Assembly: GCA_029266615.1 (NCBI GenBank)
Contig: JAQSWN010000059.1
Location: 1 to 37,925, forward strand
Source of the DNA: Polyangiaceae bacterium
Lineage (GTDB): Bacteria > Myxococcota_A > Polyangia > Polyangiales > Polyangiaceae
DNA: 37,925 nt
Direction of reading: 5' to 3'
The notes under the pieces are model-generated. The model saw only the letters and a program-made list of their open reading frames with translations. It was not told the origin of the DNA and ran no database searches. Below are positions 1 through 8,034 of this stretch, one piece after another (the first letter of the stretch is position 1; each line of letters opens with the position of its first letter). The translations under genes were made by a program, and so were the position numbers.

Positions 1-1305
1 CTCTTGCACGTCCCGGTGGACCTGGAGAGCGAGAAGAAGCTCGACCCAGAGCTGAGAAGCTGGCTCGCTTTTGCCCAGCAAAAGCTCGAAGAAGTGCGGC
101 TTCTCGGGCAAGCGCTCAACGGGGGCAGAGCCGCCGTAGAGAGCGACCTCGCCGCAAATGCGCGCGCGCAGGAGAGCCGCCGCACGTCGCCGCGAGTGAA
201 TGACCCCCACGTGCAACGGGCGATGACGAAAATCTCCGCGAGCCTCGGGCAACGTAAGTCCGCGTACGCCGTGCGAGCGACGAAGCAGGCCCGCGCCTTC
301 AACCTGCCGAAGTTTCCGACGACGACGATTGGCTCGTTCCCCCAAACGCCCGAGATCCGCAAGGCACGCCAAGAGCTTCGAGCTGGCAAGCTGGCGGAAG
401 CCACGTACGAAGTGCGCATGCGCGAGCAAATCGCGCGCGCGGTGCGGGAGCAGGAGCAGTTGGGGCTGGACGTGCTGGTGCACGGCGAGGCGGAGCGCAA
501 TGACATGGTGGAATACTTCGGCGAGCAGCTGAACGGGTACGCCTTCAGCGAGCTCGGCTGGGTGCAGTCCTACGGGTCGCGCTGCGTGAAACCGCCGATC
601 TTGTTCGGCGACATCAAGCGCCCGAGGCCCATGACGGTGAGCTGGACCCGCTACGCCCAAAGCCTCACCAAAAAGCCGATGAAGGGCATGCTCACGGGCC
701 CGGTCACGATCCTAAACTGGTCCTTCGTCCGCGACGACCAGCCGCGCTCGGTTTCTTGCTACCAGCTCGCCCTCGCGCTACGCGAGGAAGTGCAAGACCT
801 AGAGGCAGCCGGCGTACGCATCATTCAAATCGACGAAGCCGCGCTGCGTGAGGGGCTCCCGCTACGCCGCTCGGAGTGGCAAGAGTACCTGGGTTGGGCC
901 GTGGATTCGTTCCGCATCGCCGCCAATGGCGTGGCGGACGAGACCCAGATTCATACCCACATGTGTTACTCCGAGTTCAACGACATCATCGAGTCGATCG
1001 CGGCCATGGACGCGGACGTGATCACGATCGAGACGTCTCGTTCGAACATGCACCTGCTCGACGCGTTCGACCGCTTCGAGTACCCCAATGAAATCGGGCC
1101 CGGCGTGTACGACATTCATTCGCCGAACGTGCCGAGCGAGCAGCAAATCGTGGACTTGATGACGGAGGCGGCCAAGCGCATCCCCGCGCAGCGCCTTTGG
1201 GTCAACCCCGACTGCGGGCTCAAGACGCGGGGCTGGGAAGAGGTCCTGCCCGCGTTACGGAACATGGTGAGCGCCGCCAAGCGGCTACGCGCCGAGGTCG
1301 GTTGA
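1..1305 (+). CDS. metE: Cobalamin-independent methionine synthase, C-terminal part (5' end outside window)
   Basis: Transfers the methyl group of 5-methyltetrahydropteroyltri-glutamate to homocysteine, the last step of methionine synthesis in the cytoplasm. The frame is open from base 1, so only about the last 434 of the usual ~760 residues are here. The catalytic barrel starts at [12 protein letters not shown] (about base 310). The zinc ligands of the family are visible: the His and Cys of HTHMC (bases ~955-966), the Glu of ITIETSRS (~1021-1044) and the Cys of [11 protein letters not shown] (Cys codon 1213-1215). The linker between the N- and C-terminal barrels (bases ~100-300) is also present. 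It converges on folB with one base between the stop codons. Identification is very secure; the truncation is only the window edge. Confidence 0.96.
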   Translation, partial: LLHVPVDLESEKKLDPELRSWLAFAQQKLEEVRLLGQALNGGRAAVESDLAANARAQESRRTSPRVNDPHVQRAMTKISASLGQRKSAYAVRATKQARAFNLPKFPTTTIGSFPQTPEIRKARQELRAGKLAEATYEVRMREQIARAVREQEQLGLDVLVHGEAERNDMVEYFGEQLNGYAFSELGWVQSYGSRCVKPPILFGDIKRPRPMTVSWTRYAQSLTKKPMKGMLTGPVTILNWSFVRDDQPRSVSCYQLALALREEVQDLEAAGVRIIQIDEAALREGLPLRRSEWQEYLGWAVDSFRIAANGVADETQIHTHMCYSEFNDIIESIAAMDADVITIETSRSNMHLLDAFDRFEYPNEIGPGVYDIHSPNVPSEQQIVDLMTEAAKRIPAQRLWVNPDCGLKTRGWEEVLPALRNMVSAAKRLRAEVG

Positions 1306-1306
1306 C

Positions 1307-1744
1307 TTACGAGGCGCTCACGGGCCCAAGCACGACTTCCACCGTCGCTTCGTCCGTAGGGGACGACACGGGCACGAGGGCCTTGGTAACGGCGACGCGG
1401 ACGCGCTGCGCCGCCGGCCAGCGTTCGGCGAGCCGCTCCGCTACGCGAAGAGCGAACGTCTCTAGCAAGCGATACGCTCGGTCCTGGGCCATCTGTTCCA
1501 CCGCCGACACCACGTCGGCATAGTCCGCGGCTCGCTCGAGCTCGTCCGCCGCAGGGTAGAGCGCGCCCGCAAGCTCCACGTCCGCCGCGACGACCAGCGC
1601 TTGTACGCTTTCTCGCTCGCGGTCTCCCACACCGACGTGGCCAGAAACGCGGATACCGCGGAGGCGCAGCGCGTAGCTCAGCACCGCGCGAGCGGGCGGC
1701 GCGGCGACGGAGGAACGTTTCGCGGAGGAGGTCGTGAGCAGCAA
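1307..1744 (-). CDS. folB: Dihydroneopterin aldolase family protein
   Basis: Expected to cleave 7,8-dihydroneopterin to 6-hydroxymethyl-dihydropterin in folate synthesis. The family core is visible: LRGIRVSGHVGVGDRERE at the N terminus, then DYADV, then LLETFALRVAERL, and a late TKALVPVSS segment holding the conserved lysine. The core length (~120 aa) fits FolB. The start is uncertain. The TTG at 1744 gives 145 aa, but a GTG at 1684 (VLSYALRLRG) begins where family members normally begin. A purine-rich stretch further upstream sits before an ATG at 1787 that hits a stop after two codons and is out of frame. A related pterin epimerase role cannot be excluded. Confidence 0.8.
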   Translation of the reverse strand: MLLTTSSAKRSSVAAPPARAVLSYALRLRGIRVSGHVGVGDRERESVQALVVAADVELAGALYPAADELERAADYADVVSAVEQMAQDRAYRLLETFALRVAERLAERWPAAQRVRVAVTKALVPVSSPTDEATVEVVLGPVSAS

Positions 1745-1797
1745 GCGGCCGGAAGGTGGCAGTACGAAGTCCTCGCGGCTATCGCATTCTCCTCAAG

Positions 1798-1822
1798 CTA
1801 ACGTGAGAATCTTTCACGTTAG
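1798..1822. promoter_or_regulatory. Perfect 9-bp inverted repeat upstream of folB
   Basis: The arms CTAACGTGA and TCACGTTAG flank a 7-base AT-rich spacer. It lies just upstream of the folB start region and downstream of the neighbouring minus-strand lipoprotein terminator. Size and symmetry suit a dimeric repressor operator. There is no T-run, so a terminator is less likely. The cognate regulator is unknown. Confidence 0.4.
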
Positions 1823-1836
1823 GCTGAAAACGCGAA

Positions 1837-1869
1837 AGCGCGGTGCAGTCAAGGGACCTGCACCGCGCT
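1837..1869 (-). terminator. Strong hairpin after the PhoX-like gene
   Basis: A perfect 12-bp stem, AGCGCGGTGCAG paired with CTGCACCGCGCT, with a 9-base loop. It begins 11 bases past the stop codon of the minus-strand gene ending at 1880, and on the minus strand it is followed by a T-rich stretch (TTCGCGTTTTC). This fits an intrinsic terminator for that gene. Confidence 0.65.
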
Positions 1870-1879
1870 CTCTTGGGCG

Positions 1880-3703
1880 TCACTCCACGGAGGCGGGGTC
1901 GTAGAACGCGAACAGTTGCCCGCCCTCGTACAGCTCCGGATCCGCGCTGGCCTTGTGCACTTGCATCGAGCTCAGGAACCAGCCCGGCCCGAGCAGCGCC
2001 GAAGCGTCGATGACGCCGGAGGCCTCTTCGTCGACCGTGATGAACGTGGGCGAGGCCAGCGAGTTGTCGAACAGCTGCGGGTCTGCCTGCAGCACGGGCG
2101 TGACGGTGTCGGTCGCGATGTCGTAGCGCAAGATGCGCCCGAGGTGGACATTACCGCCCACGTCCTCCTGGAGGTAGATGTGACCGAACTTGTCGAAGCC
2201 GATGTTGTCGAGCATTTTGACGCCCTCGGTGCCGTCCAGCAGCATCTCGAAGGTGCCGCCGAGCTCCGGCTGCTGCGCGTCGATGAAGCGCGCACGCCAT
2301 AGCCGGCTCGGCGCGGTGAAGCCGTTCGTCGTTACGAAGTAGAGGTCGTTCGGGTTGTTCGGATCCCAGGCCGCGTCTTCGGGGCGATTGAACTTGGTGA
2401 CGAGATTCGTGTTGCTCTCTGTGTCCAGCTGCGCGCCCGTCGTGTTCTCAACGTTGCCGAAGTCGTAGAGCTCGAAGCGGCCGGTGGGGATGCCGGTGGC
2501 GGTTTCGATGGGCTGCCCCACCACCCGAAGGCCATACAGCACGCCGTTCGTGAGGCCGGCCTTGTCGACCGAGCTGCCCGTGCTGGTCTTGGTGCCCGCG
2601 TAAATGTAGACCTGTCCGCCGCCCGAGTCGTCCGTCCCCGCGACCACGGTCGTGAGGCCGGGCTTGGGGCTCGCGACGCCGTTCTCCCAGCTGAATTTGC
2701 CGAGCCGCGGCACCTCCCACATGTTGCCGTCTAGGTCGTGCGCGACGCCGCGCCCTTCGCTGCCGCTCTCTTCGCCGTTCAGGAACAGCGGCGCGTCGTA
2801 GCCGACGTCGTCGGCGGCGTAGAAGAACGCAGACGGCGCAGCCAGGTCCGCCGAGCAGAAGCGCTGGAACACGGTCGTGGTGTTGGGCGCGTCGTAAGAG
2901 GACGTGCTCGTGTTCCAAAGCACCGCTTGCTTGCCGAGGTCCTCGCCCTTCAGCACGCCGAGGTCGGCCTTGCGCACCGTCCACTTGGAGACGAACGCTC
3001 CCTTGCCGCCGTGCGCGCGCGCCACGCCGCTGCCCGGGATCTCATGATTGACGAGCCAGGTGAAGGTGCCGTCGCCGTTGTCGAAGGCGCCCGTGCCGTC
3101 GGGGATGCCGACCATGCGGTACGGTGTCACGCCGTCCGGCTTGAGGCCGACCGCGTCACCGGCGGTGAGGATCGCCTTGACCTTCACGCCCGCCGCCGCC
3201 GGCAGCATGTACGCTTTGGCGCTGCTGAACGTGCCGCCCGTGAGCGGCGGCTCCGAGGGCTGCGAGGGGCTGTTGTCGTCGTCGAAGTCCACGCCCACGC
3301 TGGCCTTGCCGTTGTGAATCATCGCGAGGGCCACGTGCTCCACCACGCCCGCCTTGAGCTTGGCGCCGACGGCCTCGCTGTACCAAGTCGGGGCCGAGCC
3401 CGCGTTCACCTGATTGCACGCGACCGGGAACGCGTCCGCGGCCACGCTGACCAGCCCAACCGGCAAGCCTGCGAGCGAAAACGAGGCTTTTTTCCCGGTG
3501 ACGACGTCGAACTTACGCACGTCCGTGCGCGAGCCGATGACCGAAACGCGGACGCACGAGACGTCACTGGGGGCGTTCGTGAGGGCGACCTCGATTTCGC
3601 CGACCGACTCGTCGGGGTTAGAAGAAACAGTGTTCGAATCCGTACCGCAAGCGCTCACGCCGATGAGGCCGAGCGCGGTGAAGAGAGCAAATCCGTTACG
3701 CAT
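1880..3703 (-). CDS. PhoX/DUF839-like beta-propeller lipoprotein
   Basis: A 607-aa exported protein. The ATG at 3703 is chosen because GGAGG lies 6 bases upstream and the product then starts with a clean lipoprotein signal (MRNGFALFTALGLIGVSAC). An N-terminal domain (~30-130) is followed by a large domain resembling the PhoX/DUF839 family. Its marks are WLVNHEIPGSG, the motif NRPEDAAWDPNNPNDLYF and LDNIGFDKFGHIYLQED, where the acidic residues of PhoX enzymes bind calcium or iron. It may be a phosphatase or a non-enzymatic propeller; catalytic ligands cannot be confirmed by eye. It is probably transcribed alone: 119 bases separate it from the upstream cytochrome gene and a terminator follows. 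Confidence 0.7.
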   Translation of the reverse strand: MRNGFALFTALGLIGVSACGTDSNTVSSNPDESVGEIEVALTNAPSDVSCVRVSVIGSRTDVRKFDVVTGKKASFSLAGLPVGLVSVAADAFPVACNQVNAGSAPTWYSEAVGAKLKAGVVEHVALAMIHNGKASVGVDFDDDNSPSQPSEPPLTGGTFSSAKAYMLPAAAGVKVKAILTAGDAVGLKPDGVTPYRMVGIPDGTGAFDNGDGTFTWLVNHEIPGSGVARAHGGKGAFVSKWTVRKADLGVLKGEDLGKQAVLWNTSTSSYDAPNTTTVFQRFCSADLAAPSAFFYAADDVGYDAPLFLNGEESGSEGRGVAHDLDGNMWEVPRLGKFSWENGVASPKPGLTTVVAGTDDSGGGQVYIYAGTKTSTGSSVDKAGLTNGVLYGLRVVGQPIETATGIPTGRFELYDFGNVENTTGAQLDTESNTNLVTKFNRPEDAAWDPNNPNDLYFVTTNGFTAPSRLWRARFIDAQQPELGGTFEMLLDGTEGVKMLDNIGFDKFGHIYLQEDVGGNVHLGRILRYDIATDTVTPVLQADPQLFDNSLASPTFITVDEEASGVIDASALLGPGWFLSSMQVHKASADPELYEGGQLFAFYDPASVE

Positions 3704-3822
3704 GGGAATCCTCCAAGTGGGACGCGCGGACGCTGCCACGATCTCGCTCTGCTTGCGGTGAACACTGGGTAACGGTTGCGCGCGTGTTCACCACACTCGA
3801 AGGCTCGGAGCTCGGCTTGGAT

Positions 3823-4383
3823 TCACAGCGCGGTGAGCGTGAGCGCGGTGGCGTGAACGTAGTCGTTCTTGACCGCCATCTGGTGGCAGCCGTTGCAGCC
3901 ACCGAGCGGATCCCCGGAGTAGCCTTCACCGTTCGGGGGATTCACGCCCCGCCACACGATCCCGAGCGAATCGTCGTCACGGCGCCGCAGCTCGAACCAC
4001 TCCCAGCCCGGCGCGCCCCGCTGATTGTAGCCGCCGCCACGCTTCACCATCGCGAAGATGTCGTCCTCCGCCGGCGGCTTCTTCGTTGGATCCGGCGCGT
4101 GAGTGGACTTCACCGTCTTCACGAAAATGGTGCCGACCGGGAACACCTTGCTGCCGGGTGTCGGCAAGTGACTCACCCATTCATGCGCTTCCCCGGCGGC
4201 GTGGGTTTCGCTCACCGCCGGTCGGTTCGACAGATCGACCTTGTGCCACCGCTCGTAGTCCTGAAAGTCACGCTCCAGCGCGATGAATGGCTCGCGCGTG
4301 GGAAGCGCGCGGGGCTGGTGCTCCGCGCAACCCGCGCTCGACAACGCCAGCGCCAGCGCGCACCAGAATTGGCCCCGGCTCAT
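3823..4383 (-). CDS. Cytochrome P460-like c-type haem protein
   Basis: A 186-aa exported monohaem protein. The N terminus is a signal sequence ending ALALSSAGC, a somewhat atypical lipobox. The C-terminal CNGCH (Cys163, Cys166, His167) is the haem c site. The body pattern (FPVGTIFVKT, then GAPGWEWFELRR and the terminal haem motif followed by KNDYVHA) matches cytochrome P460-type domains, which oxidise hydroxylamine or act as electron carriers. It is the last gene of a three-gene operon: its ATG overlaps the imelysin stop by four bases (ATGA). Its likely role is electron transfer or a redox reaction on the outer face of the cell, alongside the di-haem protein. The substrate is not evident. Confidence 0.75.
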   Translation of the reverse strand: MSRGQFWCALALALSSAGCAEHQPRALPTREPFIALERDFQDYERWHKVDLSNRPAVSETHAAGEAHEWVSHLPTPGSKVFPVGTIFVKTVKSTHAPDPTKKPPAEDDIFAMVKRGGGYNQRGAPGWEWFELRRRDDDSLGIVWRGVNPPNGEGYSGDPLGGCNGCHQMAVKNDYVHATALTLTAL

Positions 4384-5432
4384 CGCAGCACGGCCTTGGG
4401 CAGACCCAAGGTATCGGCGACGCTCATCAGGCTCGTCGAAAGCGAGCCCTTTTGGCTATCGTCGGTCTCGCGTTTTACCACTTGGAACAGCCGCCCGAAT
4501 GGGGTGGCGGCGTGCGCAGGATTTGGTTCCAAGCTGCTCCAACCTTGCGGCGGGCGCGGAATGGCAGCCCCCGGAAGCGCGTCGTAGCTGCTCTTCAGTC
4601 GCTCGAAGGACGCGAGCACCTGCTGGTCCAGCTCCGAGCCACCTCGCGAAAGTAGCCACGGCTGGAAGATCTTGTACGCCGCCAGACACCCCTCGCGGTT
4701 CGCCCGCAGGTCGCGCAGCGTGCTCTGCGCGTAGCGAGACTCCTCGCGCCCGGTCGACGCGCGGTCCACTTTTTCCAGCTGCTCGTTGGTCAAGTCGATG
4801 AGGCCGCGGAACGCGAACGCAATGTCCAGCTCCACCGGAGCAAGCTGCTGCTCGAGCGAGGCGATGTCGCTCACCAGCTTGGCGCAGAGCTTCTCCTTGA
4901 AGTCTCGCGCCTCGGCTTCGGTCGCCGGGAAAGCCGCCGGGCGGAAGCCGGGCAGGCCCCTTTCGAACTCGAGCGTCTCGGTCGGAATCGAGTCCGCCCA
5001 CAGAATCCGCTCGATAGCGTGCACTCCGACGATACCTTCCGCGTCGAACGGTTTCGGATCGCCGGCGGCGCCGAGTATGGTCAAAAAGTCGTCGTAACGG
5101 GCGTCGGTGGCGGTATCGGACTCCGGGAACAGCGGAGCAACCGCCCCTTCCACGAGCTCATACGCTTCACGCGCGCGCCCCCAAGCGTCCTTCATCGCGG
5201 CAATCGCCCGCGCATCCTCCTGCGCGTCCCAGCCACGACCAGGAGTGAGGGGTGCAGCCGTCTGCAGGTCTTGCGCGGCGAGGCGAAAGTCGCGAATTTT
5301 GCTGACGAGCCACTGCTTCATCTCTTTTTCGACGCGCGCTCGCTGCGCTTCTTCGTCCACCTTGCCGCAGCCGGTCACGAACAGCGGCAGCGCCAGCGCC
5401 ACGCACAGAAAGAACCTTCCGAATCTGCTCAT
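4380..5432 (-). CDS. Imelysin-like (peptidase M75 family) lipoprotein
   Basis: A 350-aa lipoprotein (lipobox FVTGC, Cys22) with the all-helical imelysin/EfeO-type fold. The family HxxE motif is visible as GVHAIERILW (His138, Glu141), which in imelysin-like proteins is the proposed metal site. The family takes part in iron uptake; peptidase activity is doubtful. The gene sits between a di-haem oxidoreductase and a P460-type cytochrome and overlaps both by four bases, so the three are translationally coupled. Imelysin genes next to di-haem oxidoreductase genes are a recurrent iron-regulated arrangement in proteobacteria. Identification is good; the transported form of iron is inferred. Confidence 0.85.
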   Translation of the reverse strand: MSRFGRFFLCVALALPLFVTGCGKVDEEAQRARVEKEMKQWLVSKIRDFRLAAQDLQTAAPLTPGRGWDAQEDARAIAAMKDAWGRAREAYELVEGAVAPLFPESDTATDARYDDFLTILGAAGDPKPFDAEGIVGVHAIERILWADSIPTETLEFERGLPGFRPAAFPATEAEARDFKEKLCAKLVSDIASLEQQLAPVELDIAFAFRGLIDLTNEQLEKVDRASTGREESRYAQSTLRDLRANREGCLAAYKIFQPWLLSRGGSELDQQVLASFERLKSSYDALPGAAIPRPPQGWSSLEPNPAHAATPFGRLFQVVKRETDDSQKGSLSTSLMSVADTLGLPKAVLR

Positions 5433-6613
5433 AGGGTCTCCACGAAGCTCACGAGCTCGGCTTGGCGAGCCGAGGAAAGCGCCAAGAAGGCGCGCGCGGC
5501 GTCACGCCCTTCAGAGTCCGCTGCGCCATGCGCGAGGATGGCCTCGTGAACCGTCTTGGCACTGCCGTCGTGCAACAGGGAGGGTAGGAAGCGCAGCCCC
5601 ATGAGCGGTGCAGTGCGAAATTCCCGCGGCTTCGCGCCTTCTTCGTGCTGTCCGTCGGAGAGGGCCTCCCCCATGTCGTGCAGCAAGAGGTCCGTGTAGA
5701 CCACGGCCGAGACGCCGGCCAGTGCGCGTACCGGGTAGTCCGCACGCGTACGCAGCTCCGGCTCGTGACAATCTGCGCAGCCGACTTCCGCAAACAGAGC
5801 GGGCCCCAGCCCGGTGCTGGGCTCTCGTTGTGGGATCGCCAAACCTTGCAAGTAGTCGCGCAGCAGCGCTACCTGTTCGGCGCTAAAGTCCACTCCCAGC
5901 TTGTGATCGTCCCGCAAGCCCTCGGGCCCGGGCGGCTCTTCCGGCTGCGCGGGTGACGACAGGCCCATGTCGCTGCTCAAGGCGTCGACCACGAAGCTCT
6001 CGAGCGTCGAGATCCGAGCTTTGACGCCAAATCGCCCAATTGTACCGTCCTTCAACCGGCTCAGTCGGCCGCGCGCGGAGCCACTGCGCGCGGCCGCGCG
6101 CTCCGCCAGTCGTTCGATGTCCTGGTCTGCGATCGCTTCCAAGTAGCCGCGTCCAAACACCGCCGGAGGGAGCCTGTGGGTCACGACGAGGCGACTGTCT
6201 TGCGGAGCCAACAGCGGAGTCTTGGCCCCGGCAGCCGCATACGGTCGCTCCGTCGTGCCAAAGGGGAGCAGCTTCTCGAGCTCGACTTGCACACCCTGCC
6301 GCGGTGCCATCTTGGTGACGAGACCGGGGCCGCGCCCGTCGTCCACATGACAGGCGCTGCAGGCGTCGCGGACGTAGAGCGGACCGAGGCCGTCGCTTTC
6401 CCGCACGACGGCTTCGAAGAGAGCGTCTCCTTGCTTGAAGCGGGAAAGCTCCGCGTCCGTCAGCTCGAGTACCGGCAAGCTCGCGCGATCTACCTTCACT
6501 TTGCGAGCCGGCGCCGCGGCGGGGCCGCTTTCGACGCTCGACCAGGCGTTGCATGCTGGCACCGAGAGGACGAGGGCGAACGCAAGCACGAGGCTCCGGA
6601 CGAGGATCGTCAT
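5429..6613 (-). CDS. Di-haem oxidoreductase (DUF1111 type), lipoprotein
   Basis: A 394-aa exported protein with two haem c sites, CSACH (Cys85-Cys88-His89) and CADCH (Cys279-Cys282-His283). The C-terminal block YTDLLLHDMGEALSDG then FRTAPLMGLRFLPSLLHDGSA is the signature of the DUF1111/'thiol oxidoreductase' family, related to MauG and cytochrome c peroxidases. The ATG at 6613 gives a signal ending LVLSVPAC; an ATG at 6640 would add nine residues. Neither has a strong ribosome site. It is the first gene of the iron-related operon with imelysin and P460 and is divergent from the FGE-like gene about 80 bases away. Confidence 0.85.
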   Translation of the reverse strand: MTILVRSLVLAFALVLSVPACNAWSSVESGPAAAPARKVKVDRASLPVLELTDAELSRFKQGDALFEAVVRESDGLGPLYVRDACSACHVDDGRGPGLVTKMAPRQGVQVELEKLLPFGTTERPYAAAGAKTPLLAPQDSRLVVTHRLPPAVFGRGYLEAIADQDIERLAERAAARSGSARGRLSRLKDGTIGRFGVKARISTLESFVVDALSSDMGLSSPAQPEEPPGPEGLRDDHKLGVDFSAEQVALLRDYLQGLAIPQREPSTGLGPALFAEVGCADCHEPELRTRADYPVRALAGVSAVVYTDLLLHDMGEALSDGQHEEGAKPREFRTAPLMGLRFLPSLLHDGSAKTVHEAILAHGAADSEGRDAARAFLALSSARQAELVSFVETL

Positions 6614-6690
6614 GGCGAGCGGACCGTAGATCGCGGACATGGCAATTCGATGACGTCTGTGCGGACTTGTCTCGCGGCGACCTCGTGTTC

Positions 6691-7845
6691 ATGCTCCGAG
6701 CTCGAATGCGGTTCGCTCACTTCCTGGGGCGAGCGGCCCCGCACTTTGCGGCCGCTGCGGCCCTCACGTTCGCTGTCCTTTCGTGCTCGCTGGATCGTCG
6801 TCAGCTGGAGCTCACGGCGGAGGGCGGCGCCGCTCCATCTCACGGCGGTGCCCCGAACGAAGCCCCCGGCGGCAACGGCACCGAGGCAGGAGTCGGCGCC
6901 AGCGCGGCCGAGGGCGGCGCGCCGGACGGCCTGCCCGCGGACTGCGGCAACGGCGTCCTCGAGCAAAGTGAAGCGTGCGACGACGGCGGCCAAGCAGAGC
7001 ACGACGGATGCAACGTCGCCTGTGAGGTAGAGCCAGGGTACGACTGCAGCGGCGAGCCGTCCGCTTGCCGTTCGTGTGAAGGTGCGGAGGGCTCGCGTCA
7101 CTGCGCGATAGCGGGGGGCTCCTTCGAACGCGGACCAGAGGACGCGCGGGCGTTCGCCGCGGTCTCCGCGTTCCGGTTGGACGAGCTAGAGGTCACGGTC
7201 GGGCGCTTTCGCGGCTTCGTCTCGGAGTTCGAAGGTCCTCCTCCGGCTGGAACCGGCGCTCATCCCGAAATCCCCAACAGCGGCTGGCGGCAAGAGTGGG
7301 GAGTGTCGCTGCCCAACAGCCGCGCCACCCTCGTAGAAGCCTTGCACTGCAGCCCCCAGTGGGAAACCTGGACGGACGAGCCCGCGGAGCGCGAGGACTT
7401 CCCCATCAACTGCGTGAGCTTCTACCTGGCGTTCGCGTTTTGCGCCGCTCAGGGCGGCCGTCTGCCGACAGAGGCGGAGTGGGAATACGCAGCGAGCGGT
7501 GGCGCCCACCAGCGCTCTTACCCCTGGGGCGAGGACGCGCCGACGGCGGACCTCGCTCTCTTCGGCGCCAGCAGCGTCGAGCCGGTGGGCAAGCGCGTCG
7601 CCGGTCGCTCCCGTTTCGGCCAGCTCGATCTTGCCGGGTCCCTGTGGGAGTGGTCGCTCGACTTGCTGGCTCCCTACCCGGCGAGCTGTGATCGGTGCGC
7701 AGAGGTGGACAACGGCTTCGAGCGAGTCCTCCGCGGAGGGTACTTCCTCGGCGGTGCGGAGTACCTGCGCGCGTCCTACCGCTTCTCGAGGGACCCCGCG
7801 CTCCCGCTCGGCAACGTCGGCGTGCGCTGCGCCTACGGCCTCTGA
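6691..7845 (+). CDS. Lipoprotein with Cys-rich repeat and FGE-sulfatase (SUMF1) fold
   Basis: The 384-aa product starts with a signal ending AVLSCS, then has a Gly/Ala-rich linker (about 44-82). A cysteine-rich DUF4215-like repeat follows (CGNGVLEQSEACDDG...HDGCNVACEVEPGYDC, about 85-127), then an FGE-sulfatase domain (about 136-384). FGE-fold marks are DELEVTVGRFRGFV, GGRLPTEAEWEYAASGG, YPWG and RVLRGGYFLG...VGVRCAYG. The two active-site cysteines of true formylglycine-generating enzymes are not in the expected RGG...R stretch, so a binding or scaffold role is more likely than sulfatase activation. Starts at 6691 or 6706 are both plausible. Confidence 0.8.
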   Translation: MLRARMRFAHFLGRAAPHFAAAAALTFAVLSCSLDRRQLELTAEGGAAPSHGGAPNEAPGGNGTEAGVGASAAEGGAPDGLPADCGNGVLEQSEACDDGGQAEHDGCNVACEVEPGYDCSGEPSACRSCEGAEGSRHCAIAGGSFERGPEDARAFAAVSAFRLDELEVTVGRFRGFVSEFEGPPPAGTGAHPEIPNSGWRQEWGVSLPNSRATLVEALHCSPQWETWTDEPAEREDFPINCVSFYLAFAFCAAQGGRLPTEAEWEYAASGGAHQRSYPWGEDAPTADLALFGASSVEPVGKRVAGRSRFGQLDLAGSLWEWSLDLLAPYPASCDRCAEVDNGFERVLRGGYFLGGAEYLRASYRFSRDPALPLGNVGVRCAYGL

Positions 7846-7937
7846 GTCGCTCGGCTCTGCGAACGCGCATTGGTACCAGGGACTCGGCGCGAGCACTCTT
7901 CGCGGCCGATTTCACGCCGCACGCCGGGGCGGTTAAT

Positions 7938-7956
7938 GAAAGTGAAAATCAATTTC
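7938..7956 (+). promoter_or_regulatory. Candidate Fur box
   Basis: GAAAGTGAAAATCAATTTC matches 14 of 19 positions of the Fur consensus GATAATGATAATCATTATC. It is an AT-rich island in a GC-rich region, about 80 bases before the PepSY membrane protein start. This predicts iron-dependent repression of the three downstream membrane genes. Confidence 0.6.
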
Positions 7957-8034
7957 AAGTCCGTCCCCCTCCATGTTATGCGCGACCGTCGTCGTGAGCG
8001 CTCCCTCTCGACGGCCCTTCGGAACCGCTAACGC

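Noticed and set aside
2738..3772. 344-codon plus-strand frame opposite the PhoX-like gene
   Set aside because: Arg/Ala/Val-rich shadow without motifs or signal; the minus gene is well supported by start site and lipobox.
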